A DNA stretch of 64,000 nt from Whalleya microplaca (Eukaryota; Ascomycota; Sordariomycetes; Xylariales; Xylariaceae), in the NCBI GenBank assembly GCA_022497155.1, contig MU385726.1, forward strand, positions 1 through 64,000, read 5' to 3'. This document shows positions 25,601 through 38,179 of this stretch, one piece after another. The first letter of the stretch is position 1. Every line of letters starts with the position of its first letter. A model generated the notes under the pieces. The model searched no databases, had not been told where the DNA came from, and saw only the letters and a program-made list of their open reading frames with translations. Made by a program: the position numbers and the translations under genes.

Positions 25601-26014
25601 AGAACCTAGTCTTGCTGTCAGCACCAATGATACTCGGGGGATGGCGTAGGGGAGGGGGGGGTATTACTGAGAAATATGTTTTAGAAACGGCTTGCGACCT
25701 TTGTGCCAGTTGCGCACGCAAGTAGCACAAGATTTGAGGAAGTTGTTGGTCCGTACTCCAAATTCAGGGCCCAGGGTTCCTGCTGCTTCTTCTTCCAGGC
25801 CCAGAATCAACGAGCATAGATACATCTGATCCAACCTCTCCTTGCCTTGTCGGATTCTCTGTTGCTTCTCGGCGACGCTGATGGTGCCAGGCGTCTCGAG
25901 GTCTTCGTAGATCTCTTCGTCATCTTCGGAGATCTTGGGGCAGAATAAATGGGCTTCGTGCGGGAAAGCGTGGAGCTGATTAAAAGCATCTTCGAGGAGG
26001 TTAGGGACGGCCAT
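19613..26014 (-). CDS. sen1: Sen1-type superfamily 1 helicase
   Basis: Five exons read 26014-25668, 25605-21976, 21921-19995, 19936-19775 and 19720-19613, totalling 6,174 nt (2,057 residues). The N-terminal two thirds match the long helical Sen1 N-terminal domain. The helicase core follows the third intron boundary: GPPGTGKTKT (motif I, split by the 54-nt intron 21922-21975), VIIDEAAQC (motif II), QYRMHP and VGLTRAK. Sen1 resolves RNA:DNA hybrids and terminates non-coding transcription in the nucleus. I place the start at ATG 26014 because the upstream reading looks like translated leader. The second exon-intron junction could instead use 25615, and the fourth intron could be 19990-19915; all choices keep the frame. 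The last exon encodes a basic tail ending PFIRRKPNRPR, typical of the family. Confidence 0.88.
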
Positions 26015-27295
26015 ACCTAGCAGTACTAGGCATGTCGTGCGCACGCCTGGTCGAGTCGGTCGAGTCGGTCGGATTGAGCAGTCGTTGCGTCTGCCTCGGT
26101 AGGTAAGACACCTATAGGGCCGTCTATCAACGGCTGACAGGTACCTAGGTAGGTCGTATGCGCGGGTCTGTAGATGGCGGTTTGATGGTAGATCTAACGT
26201 GCACCCCAACGGGGAATGCTAGCTCCAGAAGAAATGCCGGGAATTTGGGAATCTGGGAATCTGGGGCAATGCTGTCGAGGTCCGAAGGCGGGCGCTCTAT
26301 AAAGTTAACAGACAAGATTAGGTTGAAGGCAGAGAGGTAGAGAGGCAGAGAGGTGGGAAGAAATGGGTCCCTCTCTAATGATTTGGCTGTGCAGGAAGAA
26401 AGAAGAACCTTAGGAAAGACGTCAGTCATGTGCAAATGCCCAAAGAGCGTATAAAGCTCGATTAGTTAAGGTAGGCAGGCAAGCAGGCCTGTATGGAAGA
26501 AAGGGCATTCGGCAGGCAGCTTAAGAACAGCAAGTGAATGGAAGTGGATCTGGCGCGTAAAGATTGGAGGAACGCGGGTGCTGCTGGTGAATATCCCTCT
26601 ATCGATAAGACCCTAATTGCCAGGTAGCTGCAGGTGACATCCAACGGTGCCAGGTGTAGGTATCACAATATCTAGCTGACCTGGCAGCCCTGGCTGATTT
26701 GGCCCTTAACTAGTGCATCAGCAGCGCGTTAGGGAAACCTGGAATGTTGAATGGATGGTTGAAGCAGGCGACAGCTAATAAGGTTCTCTTTTTGATGCCT
26801 AAAGAAATTTCTAATTAAGTCAGACTTCAATTACTACAGAGAAACATGAGAGAGGCCTAACAATAAGGTTATATAAACTACCTGGATTATCAGATTCACA
26901 GCGGACAACATCATCATCCAGGTATGGTAGTCGCAACTATATAGCAATATGTGCATCCTTTTGTGATGCTTTCTGGTAGTGAAAGAATTATGACTACAGG
27001 GAGGAAGTGACCATTGAAGCAACAGATATCAGAGATCATGTTCTGAATTTACGGAAACACAATGCTTGGTCTCAGGTATCACTTTAGAATCTCCTAGAGT
27101 CTGGTAAATCATCGCACGTTTGTCTATGTGAGTAGCTCAACTAGGTTTCCCAGGGATCAACTCTGAACTACTTAAATGCAAATATAGAAGGCCGTGTGCA
27201 AATTGCTCCTCCATATATCAGAATAGAACTGACCGACCTGGTGAATGTATCTGACTGATCTCTGCATGACGTAGCAAGGTAGGTTGAGCAGGGGC
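26015..27295. other. Intergenic
   Basis: Upstream of the Sen1 gene and downstream of the glycosylase. It contains ACCTAGGTAGG-type short repeats near 26138-26156. No gene is supported. Confidence 0.5.
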
Positions 27296-27427
27296 TTAAG
27301 CTTTGTAGTCGCTGTCATCAAAGGCAGCACTCTCAAGCTCCGAAAGCTCTGAATTCTCAACCCCTTCGGTAGTTCCATGATCTACCACTTCATCGGGTCC
27401 CGCTTCAGATGTATCCCCTAAGGCAGC

Positions 27428-29200
27428 TCATTTGGTCTCCTCTTCGTACTCCTCTTTCTTAACCTGAGTCTCTCCCTGTTCTGTCAGGTTAGCGGCAGCA
27501 TTCAGGCTGTCTAGGTTCTCTCCTTTCTTTTTCTTCGGTGGCTTGGGCTTAGCTCTAGACTGACGCTTGTCGAAGCGAACAAGGAGGTCGTCAAGAGGGC
27601 AGACCAGCACCTTCCACTCATCAGTGCCTTCAACGGTACTCCGTTTACATTTCCCACACGTCTGTCCGTGGCGAATGAAAAGTTGATGAAGGCCATATTT
27701 GAGGTGGTCTGGGCATCGAACTTCGAGATGGCTGAATACATCGTTCTCCGTTGCCTTCTCAGGGGCCCATCCCAACCACTTTGAGAATTTATCCACGTGC
27801 GTATCCACAGCAAAGCATGGTCTTTGGAGACAGAATAGAATGACGCATGCTGATGTCTTGACACCAATCCCGGGGTACTTTGTGAACTGCTTCATTGCCT
27901 CATGGGCTGGCAATCCATGCATGTGGTCGAGTGATAGAATGTTTTGGTCAGCCTTCAATATCTCTAGCTTCTTCTGGCCCTCAGTCTTCTCTGAGGCACC
28001 AAAAACGGTCGCCTGCATACCACTCTCTTTCTCTGCAAGGTAAGCTTCACGTCGCTCAATGTTCTCCTGGTAGACCACATCAAGGATTGCCTTGATATTT
28101 TTGGCCTTGTTATTAGCCAAACCACCCATGCGAATTGCCTCGACGACATCCTCCAAGGGGGATAATCTGACATTATTCCAGTCGATACTTCCTTTTCCGA
28201 TCCCTTCTTCCAGTGTGCCAAATTTCTGCACCAAGCCTTGCAGCATTTTACCTGCGTTCGCAAAGGTTGTTGCACCACTTAGGAGGGTTCTGATCAAAGC
28301 ATCTAAAACTGAAGGGACTTCGCCACATCCAGTAATCTCAAGAGAAGGGGCTGGGATCACTTCGGGAGCCTGGGGCTGCACATCATCATGCATATCTGCA
28401 AGCAGTCGGTAGACATCTTCGCACTGCTTTGCACTCGGTGCTTGCCATTCAGGGAATGGTGTCTCTCCTGGTGTCAAGCCGTAAGGATTATCTTTCGTCT
28501 TCCTTGCCTTCCTCTTTTCCTTCTTCGGTTTGGGCTCAAGGACATCGGGTTCTAGCTCTTCATCTTCTGCAAGAGATCCTGTCTTTGTATTGCGCTTTCG
28601 CTTCATGGGCACCTTCGTAGGTTCATGGGCCTCCGCTTTAGGGTCACCAACAACGACTTCTGTAGGTGCCTCCAACTTTGTCTTTGCCTTTCGTGGTAGC
28701 GGCTGCCGTCCACCCTTTTGCGTATCGTTTGCCTCAATATTTGCTGGTTCTGAAACAATACCTGGGATATCTGAAGCTCCTGAAAGCTGGATATTGGGCT
28801 TTCTGGCTCGTAACTGTCGTCTATTGGGCTGTCCCTTCGCATTATCATCATGTAATTGAACCTCGTCAACATATCCCGGTCTTGCTTCTGGATGCACTGG
28901 GAGAAGGACTTCCGATTGAGCAAGTGTCTCGGGTGCAATACTCTGAGTTGCCGTGCCTTCACTTGTATTGGTAGACGTATCAGTAGATGTATATTGATCC
29001 AATGTTCGCAGCGATGCTTGTGTTGGATTCGGCAGTAATGGTTCTTGAGTGGAGGTGATAGTTGGCAGCTCTTCAAGTGAGGCTACGGATGGCGTTGCTT
29101 GGGCATTTCGTTTACCTGGAGCAACGCCCATATTATGCGGGAGAACATCCCAGCCGCCCTTGACGGGCACTGCTGGTGCTTTGCGACCTCGCTTCGGCAT
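27428..29200 (-). CDS. HhH-GPD base-excision DNA glycosylase
   Basis: A 590-residue intronless reading. Residues 1-230 are disordered and basic, starting MPKRGRKAP, with KRKR-type motifs that would suit nuclear import. The catalytic domain covers about 280-560. It has the helix-hairpin-helix KYPGIGVKTSA with the Lys at the position of the endonuclease III nucleophile, followed by FAVDTHVDK with the conserved Asp. A CGKC pair and a later CP lie near 538-560, but the full endonuclease III iron-sulfur Cys spacing is not evident, so metal binding is uncertain. The family removes oxidised bases; the substrate here is unknown. Translation stops at TGA 27430-27428, but the same frame continues open for 43 more codons to TAA at 27298-27296, suggesting a recent nonsense change (see findings). 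Confidence 0.85.
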   Translation of the reverse strand: MPKRGRKAPAVPVKGGWDVLPHNMGVAPGKRNAQATPSVASLEELPTITSTQEPLLPNPTQASLRTLDQYTSTDTSTNTSEGTATQSIAPETLAQSEVLLPVHPEARPGYVDEVQLHDDNAKGQPNRRQLRARKPNIQLSGASDIPGIVSEPANIEANDTQKGGRQPLPRKAKTKLEAPTEVVVGDPKAEAHEPTKVPMKRKRNTKTGSLAEDEELEPDVLEPKPKKEKRKARKTKDNPYGLTPGETPFPEWQAPSAKQCEDVYRLLADMHDDVQPQAPEVIPAPSLEITGCGEVPSVLDALIRTLLSGATTFANAGKMLQGLVQKFGTLEEGIGKGSIDWNNVRLSPLEDVVEAIRMGGLANNKAKNIKAILDVVYQENIERREAYLAEKESGMQATVFGASEKTEGQKKLEILKADQNILSLDHMHGLPAHEAMKQFTKYPGIGVKTSACVILFCLQRPCFAVDTHVDKFSKWLGWAPEKATENDVFSHLEVRCPDHLKYGLHQLFIRHGQTCGKCKRSTVEGTDEWKVLVCPLDDLLVRFDKRQSRAKPKPPKKKKGENLDSLNAAANLTEQGETQVKKEEYEEETK

Positions 29201-30606
29201 CTTGATTTGGATGGTTGCCGACTTCAGAAGTGATGTGGCGAGTGAAATGTAGTCACAAATCGTTGCGAAAAAGGTGTTTCAGGAAGGCACAGAGAGGTGC
29301 AGCATAGAAAAGCTGGAATTGAGGTAGAATATGTGCCTAATGATTGTGCATCTGAGTTAATTAGTACTTGGCTACCAAAAGCATTTTGCATGATATACCA
29401 GTTAAGAATCATACCTACCAATCACGAAGATGATTGCTGATTGGATAACTAGATGCTTGTCAATCAACAGGACAATTATCACCAGTAGAATCTGCAAAAA
29501 GACGGCGTCCGATCAAGAAAATATTGATAATCTTGGAGGGGGTGGTCGCAACACGGACGCACCAACGACACTGGCATGCCAATGACACCGGGGTGGTTGG
29601 GATCCAGTTGAGAAACAGGATATGTGAATGGATGTAGAACGAGAAGATGGGAGTGCTGTTAGAATATGTAAAACGGCATCGGCGATAACCTTGGCATTTA
29701 GACAACGAACCTAAGTGACGAAGAAGGTAGAAATGGTGTTTGAGAGAGCAGCGTCGACGTCGATGTCCACCAGACGAAGTAAGGTGTCGACGACCAGCAT
29801 ATGCAGATAGGGCACCAACAGCAAGGGCTTTGCCGACCGACAGAATAAATTGACGCTGCCCACAAATATGGGCATGTGTGGGTAGAGTTAATGAGTTCGG
29901 CGTTTTCTGAAGGGAAAGTGAGGAATACACCTGGGCATGTAGCAGTTGAAAGAAGCATTATGTAATTTCTACATGGGACGACCTTTGAGTGCCGGTGGGC
30001 AAGGAAGGTGCCCAAGTGCAACAGCCTGGACATATCAGCTGGGCAATTGCTTCCTATCCACTTTCTATTCTATAAGAGTCACATATATCATCCGAACTAG
30101 GTAGGTAGGCACCTACCTAAGTATTTCATGTACCTGCTGTGTGGATTGACACATACATGTATGCATATGTTTGCCCATTTCATCCAGAATGGCACCTCGC
30201 AAAAAATCATATGACATTTGTAACAGGTAGAGTTGCCCATAATATAGTAGCTTTATTGATTAGATTCGCGTATTTTAACATCTGAAATTTATGTAGAACT
30301 GAAATAGATGAGGGAATCCATTATAGGTCTGGACTGAGCTGTCAATCATTTGGCATCAATGAGATGAATGAAACTCTGAACATGAGGATGGTTCGGCTAG
30401 GGTGGATATTGTAACTCCTTCATAACAGCGAGTTAAGGGGGCTAGATTCATGAACATAGTCACTTAATTTACCTAGACGAGCACATAATGTGTGGACATA
30501 GTAAGTTCAGCAACAGCACACTATATATATATTGGCGAGAACTATAACTATACTAAGTAGTTATATCGTTCTGTCAAGTTGTTTCTGTTGCAGAATAAGC
30601 ACCTTT
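29201..30606. other. Intergenic
   Basis: No gene is supported. Several short minus-strand readings at 29224-30033 show no domain. CCTACCTAAG/CTAGGTAGGTAGG repeats lie at about 30098-30122. Confidence 0.5.
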
Positions 30607-33600
30607 TCAACGCCTTTCAGGTTCAGTAGCTACGTTGTGGAGACTGATATCATCCCGAACTAGAGGAGAGAGAGCAGCATTTCTCGGCTGGTCCGATGAG
30701 CCCTTATCTCTAGATGCCAGAGTGTTTGGTGTCGATCCATTTGTATCGGCTTGGGTACCACCCACAACTAGCGTTGGGCCACTGCTAGCCACCTGTGCAG
30801 GGACGGCGTGCTTTCTCTTCGTCCCACGCATTTCGCTTAGATGATCGAAATACCCCTCCGGAATTGGTGTAACATAGCTTCCGCAAAATACACCGACCTC
30901 AAACTGAGTAGGACCACCAGGAGGCGCAAGGTCTGCGCATGCTGCCTTTAGGTCATCAAGGTCTTGGTAGATTACTTCCTCTGCATCAATGCCTGTGAAG
31001 TTTCAAGTTAGTTACTCTTGTTTTGAAATGAGATTGGGCGTTGAAACTGGTCAGGCTCAGAGATTCTGATCGACTTGAACGACGGAACATGAAGATAGAG
31101 AAGATATGAACATACTCTTTGCGATGGCAAAGCGGTCTTTGCCAGACGCAATTAGCTCCTTTGGACTCGCTAAGTCGACTGTAACCTCGTAATTAGCTGA
31201 GATCTATGAATACCGAAGACATGCATCAAATCTTGTTTCGGACATAAGAACAAAAGGATCTCCAGAAAAGACTATTTCCTTGATCAAGGAAAAGAAAAAA
31301 AAAAAGGGGGGGGGGGGGGGTCCGGGCTACTTACTGCCGTAGATGTGAGGGGCTGTGATACTATAGCGTGGGGTTAGTATTCTCTTTCTAGACAGTATGG
31401 CAATCATTGGGATTTATAAGACCCGTCTCAGGAGCATTTGACTCCCGAGCATAGCCTATCAGGGGACTCTTGCTCCTGAGACAGAATGAAAAGGGTAACA
31501 AATGGCTCTGGAGGCTACTTACGGCGGAGCACAACTTGCGAAGATAACCTTTCGCGCACCAGCCTCGCGTGCCATAGCGACAATCTCTTTACTAGTCGTC
31601 CCTCTGACTATAGAGTCATCAATCAGGAGGACGCATCGTCCCTCAAACTCTGACTCAATAGCGCTGAGTTTTCTTCGGACACCTTTTTGGCGCGCACCTT
31701 GGTGGGGCATGCTGTGTTGTTTAGGATTAGCAAATGCTGATGCTGATTCAAATACGCAAACGCAGACATATGTCTCAACGGTTCGATACACTAAATGAGT
31801 CTTCTATGAAAGTCTCGAAGTGAAAGCCTCGAAACCTCAAGATATTGGAGATGGTTGTACCCAAAGCCGACAGGCCCTAGCTGGCCCCGCGACGCAAAGA
31901 AATGAGCAGAGTAAACTTACATAAACGTCCTGAAAACATATCTGTTCTTGACGAAGCCTTGACAGTATGGTTTACCTAGCCGCTCAGAGACACTCGCAGC
32001 AGATGTGTTTGATGTTTCGGGAATCGGGATTACTGCATCAATGTCTTTAATAACTTCATCTCCAAGCTGCTCTCGTATCTTGTCGGCTAGTTTATAGCCC
32101 ATCCTCTGTCGAGAAGCATGGACGGATATCCCGTCGATTACTGTGCGCTCAATGTTAGGACTATTTAACGTAGCACCGATAGTAGTGGTTATAGACTAAC
32201 TAGTGTCAGGTCTCGCAAAGTATACCTGAAATGCAAGCTATCAGCATAGGTTCGAGTGGAAGAGACATATAAGAAGTGCTTCCAACAAGGCGGATCATAG
32301 AGCATTCCAATGTTGACTTACATATTCGAATATGTCTGGAGTATAAGTCTTGCGCTCCTGGACCTGGTGGAATACGGGCGCTCGTCCTTTCTGGATGAAA
32401 ACAGCCTCTCCTGGCAGGATGTCACGGATGTTTCCGAAGCCTAATTGTCGAAGGGCAATAGATTCAGAAGCCAGCATATAGTCTTTAGCGCCAGGAAGGG
32501 TTTCTGACTCCTTTTCGCCAAGTACGAGAGGCCTGATGCCATAAGAGTCGCGAAATCCTAAAACACCAAAACCCGCAATCATGGCAGTGCAAGCCCAAGC
32601 ACCCTGTCGAATATTAGCCTTGATTGAATCATCGGCAACATGGGAAGGGTGATTTGTAAGAGGCAATGCATACCGAGCATCGTTCATACATCCGGCTCAG
32701 GGAATCTGCAGCTTGTTAGAACACCGCAAGGTTTGAAGGCTACATTGTCCTCTCGAATATCAGGCACGTAAAGGAATAAGGATATGATATTAAGTCGTAA
32801 AAGATATAAAGGGGCACCTAAGCCAGGAGCAGAAGTTTCTAGGTAAATTCCTTGCAGATAAATGGAAGGATACTTACTGAAGATATCGTCGGTGTTGACT
32901 CTGGCTTTCCCAGTTTCATTCAATTCGTTCGCGAATATGTTAAGCATGCTACCATGCACAAAATCAGCCATCGCCGCTATTTTCTGGCACAATCTAAGGC
33001 CTATGGTCTCTATCTTATGACACCGGAATAGTCCATTTAAGCAAGGGCAGTAGAGTTTGAAGATCGACTTACAGTTCGCTATCGCTCTCCGTATTGATGT
33101 GTCTATGGGCAACAGTGTCAAGGTATTGACGCAGTTCAGGAGCATTGATGAGATTCCCGTTATGTGCAAAACATATACCATAGGGACTATTGACATAGAA
33201 TGGTTGCGCCTCGGCGTTTGATGAAGTGCCTGCAGTTGGGTAACGGAGGTCTAAGCAAGTAGAAGTCAGCTAAGCTATGGCAACAGATTCAAGCTTATTT
33301 AGAATACCCCGAGCTCCGAAAACTCTGGATGTCTAGGAGCTAGCTTCCTTTGGGGAGATACTCACGTCCTATACCCATTGAACCAGGAAGGTCCTGGACT
33401 CTCATGCCATCAACAAAGACTTTGGCGGCCATTCCATTGCCCTAGATCAGTGTTAGTCCTGATTTAGATACCTGGAGTCTCAGAGATGGAAGCGTCGTCT
33501 TACCTTGCACTGATATATGCGACCCCCGGCGGCACAAGTGGCTATACCGCAAGCTAATGGAGGTTAGCTTGTCATTTGACCTGCCATTCGTTGATCCTTT

Positions 33601-33845
33601 AGCAGCCACCCCGATACTATCAGTAAGCGATGTTATTGGTATACTAACAGGTCGCACCCTCTTTTCTTTTGACATGACAAGTCAGGGTATTGAGATGGCT
33701 GTGGACGTGATTCTCGGTAATACTAACCATCCTGTCCTCGATGTTGAAGGAAGTACAATGCTTCATGAAGCGCGACTGCAGCTTTGCATGGAGAATTGGG
33801 GTCATCGCTAACATGGCCAAGAATTAAACCGAGTACACCACACAT
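30607..33845 (-). CDS. ade4: Amidophosphoribosyltransferase (first committed step of purine synthesis)
   Basis: The enzyme converts PRPP and glutamine to phosphoribosylamine. The start is ATG 33845, giving [10 protein letters not shown]. Cys2 is the Ntn-amidotransferase nucleophile after Met removal, which fixes the start. Early exons are 33845-33728, 33553-33504, 33441-33366, 33250-33073 and 32949-32878. Later pieces carry [19 protein letters not shown] and [11 protein letters not shown] (about 32620-32510), then [11 protein letters not shown] (about 32050-32010) and the PRPP-binding loop [14 protein letters not shown] (about 31640-31590). The last exon ends at the stop codon 30607-30609 after a disordered tail. 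At least eight introns interrupt the gene, many more than in its neighbours. Exact borders of the 3' exons are not all fixed. One intron contains an A11G15 homopurine run at 31295-31320. Confidence 0.9.
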
Positions 33846-36800
33846 GATTTCCGAATAACCAAGAGAATGGTGCCTGGAGAAATATTAGTAAAAAAGGACA
33901 GATAATATGTTTCAAATATATCTCAGGGACGGCGGCATGACAACAGTTAGAGTAGACAAAGTCCATAAGCTTCGATGGACTTCAGCTAGCCATCCTGCCC
34001 AAGGAAGCGACAAAAACTTTGTATTCTGTACCCCGCCATGCTGCCTTCCGGGAGACATGTAGGATAAATGACCGTGATCAGAGTGAATTTCTCCGCAGCA
34101 TTTGCTAGGCAGTCGAACATTTATAATAAAAAGACTCATCATATAGATCATTGGGTTGGCTGTTGGGGTGGCGGTCTTGTGCTTACGCTGCTTCACCTTT
34201 CGAAGACGAGCCAAATTTCGATATTGGCGTAATCATCTCGGAAGAAAAGCTCTTTAACAGCGGATTGGAGCAAAAAGGTCACCATCCCAGGCCAGCTATA
34301 CTAGGAAACTTAGCCATCTCAACGTACCTTCTTTATCTGGACTTGGCGAGGCGAAAGAGCGAGTCTCAACTCAAGTTGATCGGATCGCGGGGCAACGGGA
34401 TGAAGTCGGCAATGATACCTGTCGTGCTTCGTACGAATGGTCCAAGATTGGATAGGTAGATCTTTGGAGGGTTCAGTCAGGTCATAGTGCTTCCATTGGG
34501 TCAATTTAAGGTACAAGTGAATTTGAGAGGAACCTTCCTAGCAGCAAGGTAGGAGCACTACGGGAAGAATCGCACGCGATCAGCATCTTGGTTAGTTTTT
34601 TTAGTTTTTTTTTTTCTCTCTTCTGGAGAGATCCAAAAAGGTTTGCAACGGGCCAGAAGTTGGAGAAAAAAGAGTGGGGTAGAATCCGATAAAGAAGCTC
34701 ACGTGATTGGACGGCACGGGTACAGACATTATCCGATAACCTATTTTGTCAATCTTACCCACTTTTATCCGGTGTCTCGGGACTTGATAATGCACAGCAT
34801 TTGAGATGGTTTCTGTGAATCTTGCATACTTGGTCACAAAAGGCTGCAAACACGAGCAGAAGAGATGACTAAACAAACACCTTCGATTATTGATTCTCTT
34901 GAGATCTAGGGACCTCTTTACTGAATGCTATGGTAGGATTGATTGATGTGAGCGAGTGATCTCTGTCCAAGAACTGATCTCTTTAATCGCTCAAAGGTTC
35001 CAACCGCGTATTCCGGCCAGCCCGGGGTTGCAATTGCACCTACGTGCAGCACATGGCGCCTACCTTAGGTAGCACGTGGCAGCCATCAAAAAATTCCCTT
35101 GGTAGGTGGGGGTTTCGTCAGGGGTGAGTTGGCTATCGATATCGATGGTGGGGTTGGCTTCAATCTGCTTCATGGTCAGGACTCAGAAGCATGAACATAA
35201 AGAATTTCATCACCATGAATTTCCCCGATTGAAATCCCTGTTTAGAAAGAGGAAATCCGAGATATATATACAAAGCAAATAACTTGACCCCTACCTATCT
35301 TATTCTTCCAATATAGACTCCGAGTTACAATCTAACAATCATCAATACCTATCAGTCCTAGGTTAGATAAATATCCAAGAATATCATACTGCTCACGTTA
35401 CTCAATCATCAAAGCAGGAAACTCATAGTCATCCTCGCTACATGAGCATCCATGAAAAACTCAATTGCTCATCCATTATATGCAGTACCTATAAATGTCA
35501 TCAAAACCGCTAGGCCTACCAAATTCTCTCAGCGCTGTGCTCTAACCATGGTTGGCTGAACTCATGCTATATGGTAGAATGGTTGTTGGTATAATTCGAG
35601 ATTCACACATATCAGTACGCTCTAGTATATTGAAGAAGCGCGACACATTCAAAGAAGTATCATTGACATACCGGCCTAGCTAGAGAGCACATTTATTATT
35701 ATTGCTTTACTATGTACATATCTAGAACCATGAACGAGCCTGCAAATCTAACATCGATGGTGCCACCGCCGAGATCATGATACGTGAAGTTGCTTATAAA
35801 GATGCTATATCTTGGTACACCATTAGAGCCAAGACAATAAAATTGTGAAATGAGTGTTCAATCCTGAGCTATTCGTTAGCTTTATCGTGACCAAACATTC
35901 CTAATAGCATCTCGCGTAGCCCAAAATAAGCATTGGTTCTAGTATGTACACAGCAATGTTCCCTGCTGAAGTGACAGCATTTGTGTTTGGGGCCTGATCT
36001 GCACTAAGGCTCTAGTACATACTTGTGGGGATGAGAATGGAGTAGCTGCCGCCCCTAATATAACCAACGCTAACAAATTTTCCATTACCTCTAATTATAG
36101 TCTTATTGGCCTTTCGGAGTTCCTCCTCTGCCTATCGCCGCATGGATCCATACGTAGTCATATTATGCATTCGGCGAACCCAGATCGGAATAGCTCTATC
36201 GGAGAAGCTTCAAAATTGAGAGTCAATTGTTCAGGCATAGGCACTTGCATTTATGCTAACAAAATGCAGTACTGGCGGGGAAGTAGATCCACTATTAGGT
36301 GAATCACTCGCCGGCCTCATGTAAGCCTTTACTTCTATATTATCTGCATATACTCGCCTCAATACCTCTGTCTATATGGCTTGCTCTTGGCATGACTAGG
36401 TACACTTGTAGCACTTTTCACATTGGCATCAAATATGTTTAATGGTATGAATTTGTCTAAGTTGCCTTTTCCACACGTTCCACGTAGGTATCTATTAGTC
36501 GCGTATGGGTAGCTAGTTATCCTACTCGGTAGTGAAGCTTAGTCTAGAATTCCAAATGAGCCAGTTAGTCCGAGTCATAGTGGTTGTTGGTCAACTCATA
36601 GAGTCTTATAATATATACCAAATTATAAATATGAATGTATTCAGATGCCAAACAATTGACGCTGGTGATATTCCTTCCCTAGTGTGTGTAAGTAGGAAGA
36701 TCTTGATACTTTGGAGTAAGAGGAGCTTGTCGTATCGAAATCTAAGTCTCCCGCTATGCCATTTTACCTGAAATATTTGCCCTTATGTTACCTTACTCTA

Positions 36801-36866
36801 GGAAAATTTTAGCGATATGTTAAACAGATGTAACGCTGTAGACTATTTACACCCCTTTCACAAGCA
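33846..36866. other. Long intergenic region, no gene supported
   Basis: About 3 kb with only short readings lacking domains (for example 34151-34459 and 36532-36771). It must include the ade4 promoter. The DNA is of normal composition, not RIP-decayed, up to the mobile island that follows. Confidence 0.5.
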
Positions 36867-37006
36867 ATCAAAGCTAGACCTGTACATGGGAGTCCCATGG
36901 GACTCCCACCAATTCCCATGGGAAATGATGGGACTCCCATGTAAGTCCCACGCTAGTAATGGGACTCCCACGAAATTTCCCTCCCACCAAAAAGTCCCAT
37001 GGGAGT

Positions 37007-37250
37007 TGTCACGGCACAGGCCCTGTGGGGTGCTGTAAGGCCCTGTAAGCTGCAGCACACCTTAGGCCCCGCACACGTGACCTGCTGGACCACATGCTTA
37101 GTCAGATAGCTTAGGTAATCAGGTGAGGAGGTTTTCTCAGGTCAGGCTGTCATACAGTAATTAGCTGACCTTTTACTCCTCACCTTATAATTTTATAGTA
37201 ATATATACCTATTACTCAGCACGCGCCACCTCTTTCCTTAAGCCGTCACA
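37007..37250 (+). repeat. 5' LTR (244 bp, undecayed)
   Basis: Starts TGTCACGGCACAGG and ends AGCCGTCACA. GC content is normal and no RIP is visible. Confidence 0.88.
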
Positions 37251-38179
37251 TAATTATAAAGTCCTTTGGCGCTAAATTTAACTAATTCCGCTATCGAATT
37301 AATTTAGCGCTCTTTTTCTTAGCGTAATTAATTAGTTACCCGTTAATTTTTCTCTTTTTCGATTAGGTATAATTAATTAGTTACTCACTAATAACCTCTT
37401 ACGCTAGCGTAATCGATTAGTCACTCGTTAGTTACTTTTTTCCTTTATTAATACCTCGTTATAACGTATTATACGCACTAGCAGTTTAGCCTTAAAAAGC
37501 ATATAGTTTATTAGAAGGTATCGTGCTAAAAAACCCTGACGTAATTAATTAATTACCCGCTATATCCTATCGGACCTCGTTATATTAAGTACGTATAATA
37601 ACATCTAGTTATTTAACGCTAAATTACGTCTGTTATCCTTACCGACCTCGTCCTTTAGACACTTTCCTTAATCCGAAATTATATTTAAGCACGGCAGATC
37701 CGATCTTTTTTACCCACTATTTTTGGCGATTAGTCGCAATAGCGCGGCTATTTTTTAACTCGTTTCTAATAATTAGTTACGGCAAGTTATTTTTTCCTTC
37801 CTTTTTTATACGCTAATTCTAGCAATTAGTTACAGCAGCGTATATAATAGTATCTTTCGGCAGTAACGAGCTAAATGCCGCACTTTAAGCCTTACGTACT
37901 AAACTTACTTTTAAATTTAATACTTACGTTAACGCGTTAAAAGCCGATTATAAAGGCTACGTTTAATAGCTCTAAGCCGATAAAACCTTTATCGAATTTA
38001 AGCTCGGCGTTATAAAAACTACTTATAATATTCTGCTATTTAAATAGCTACGCTTTCGATTAATTCTCCTAAATCTTCCTACCTTATTTAGCCCGTCAGA
38101 TTTTAACGTATAAATTTTTTAGATCGCCGGCAAATTAAAGATCGATAATAAAGCGATTAAATTGTCTTAAGTCAAGTTT

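Noticed and set aside
26015..26209. N-terminal extension of the Sen1 gene to 26209
   Set aside because: The reading is basic and low-complexity and looks like leader. The recognisable N-terminus begins at ATG 26014.
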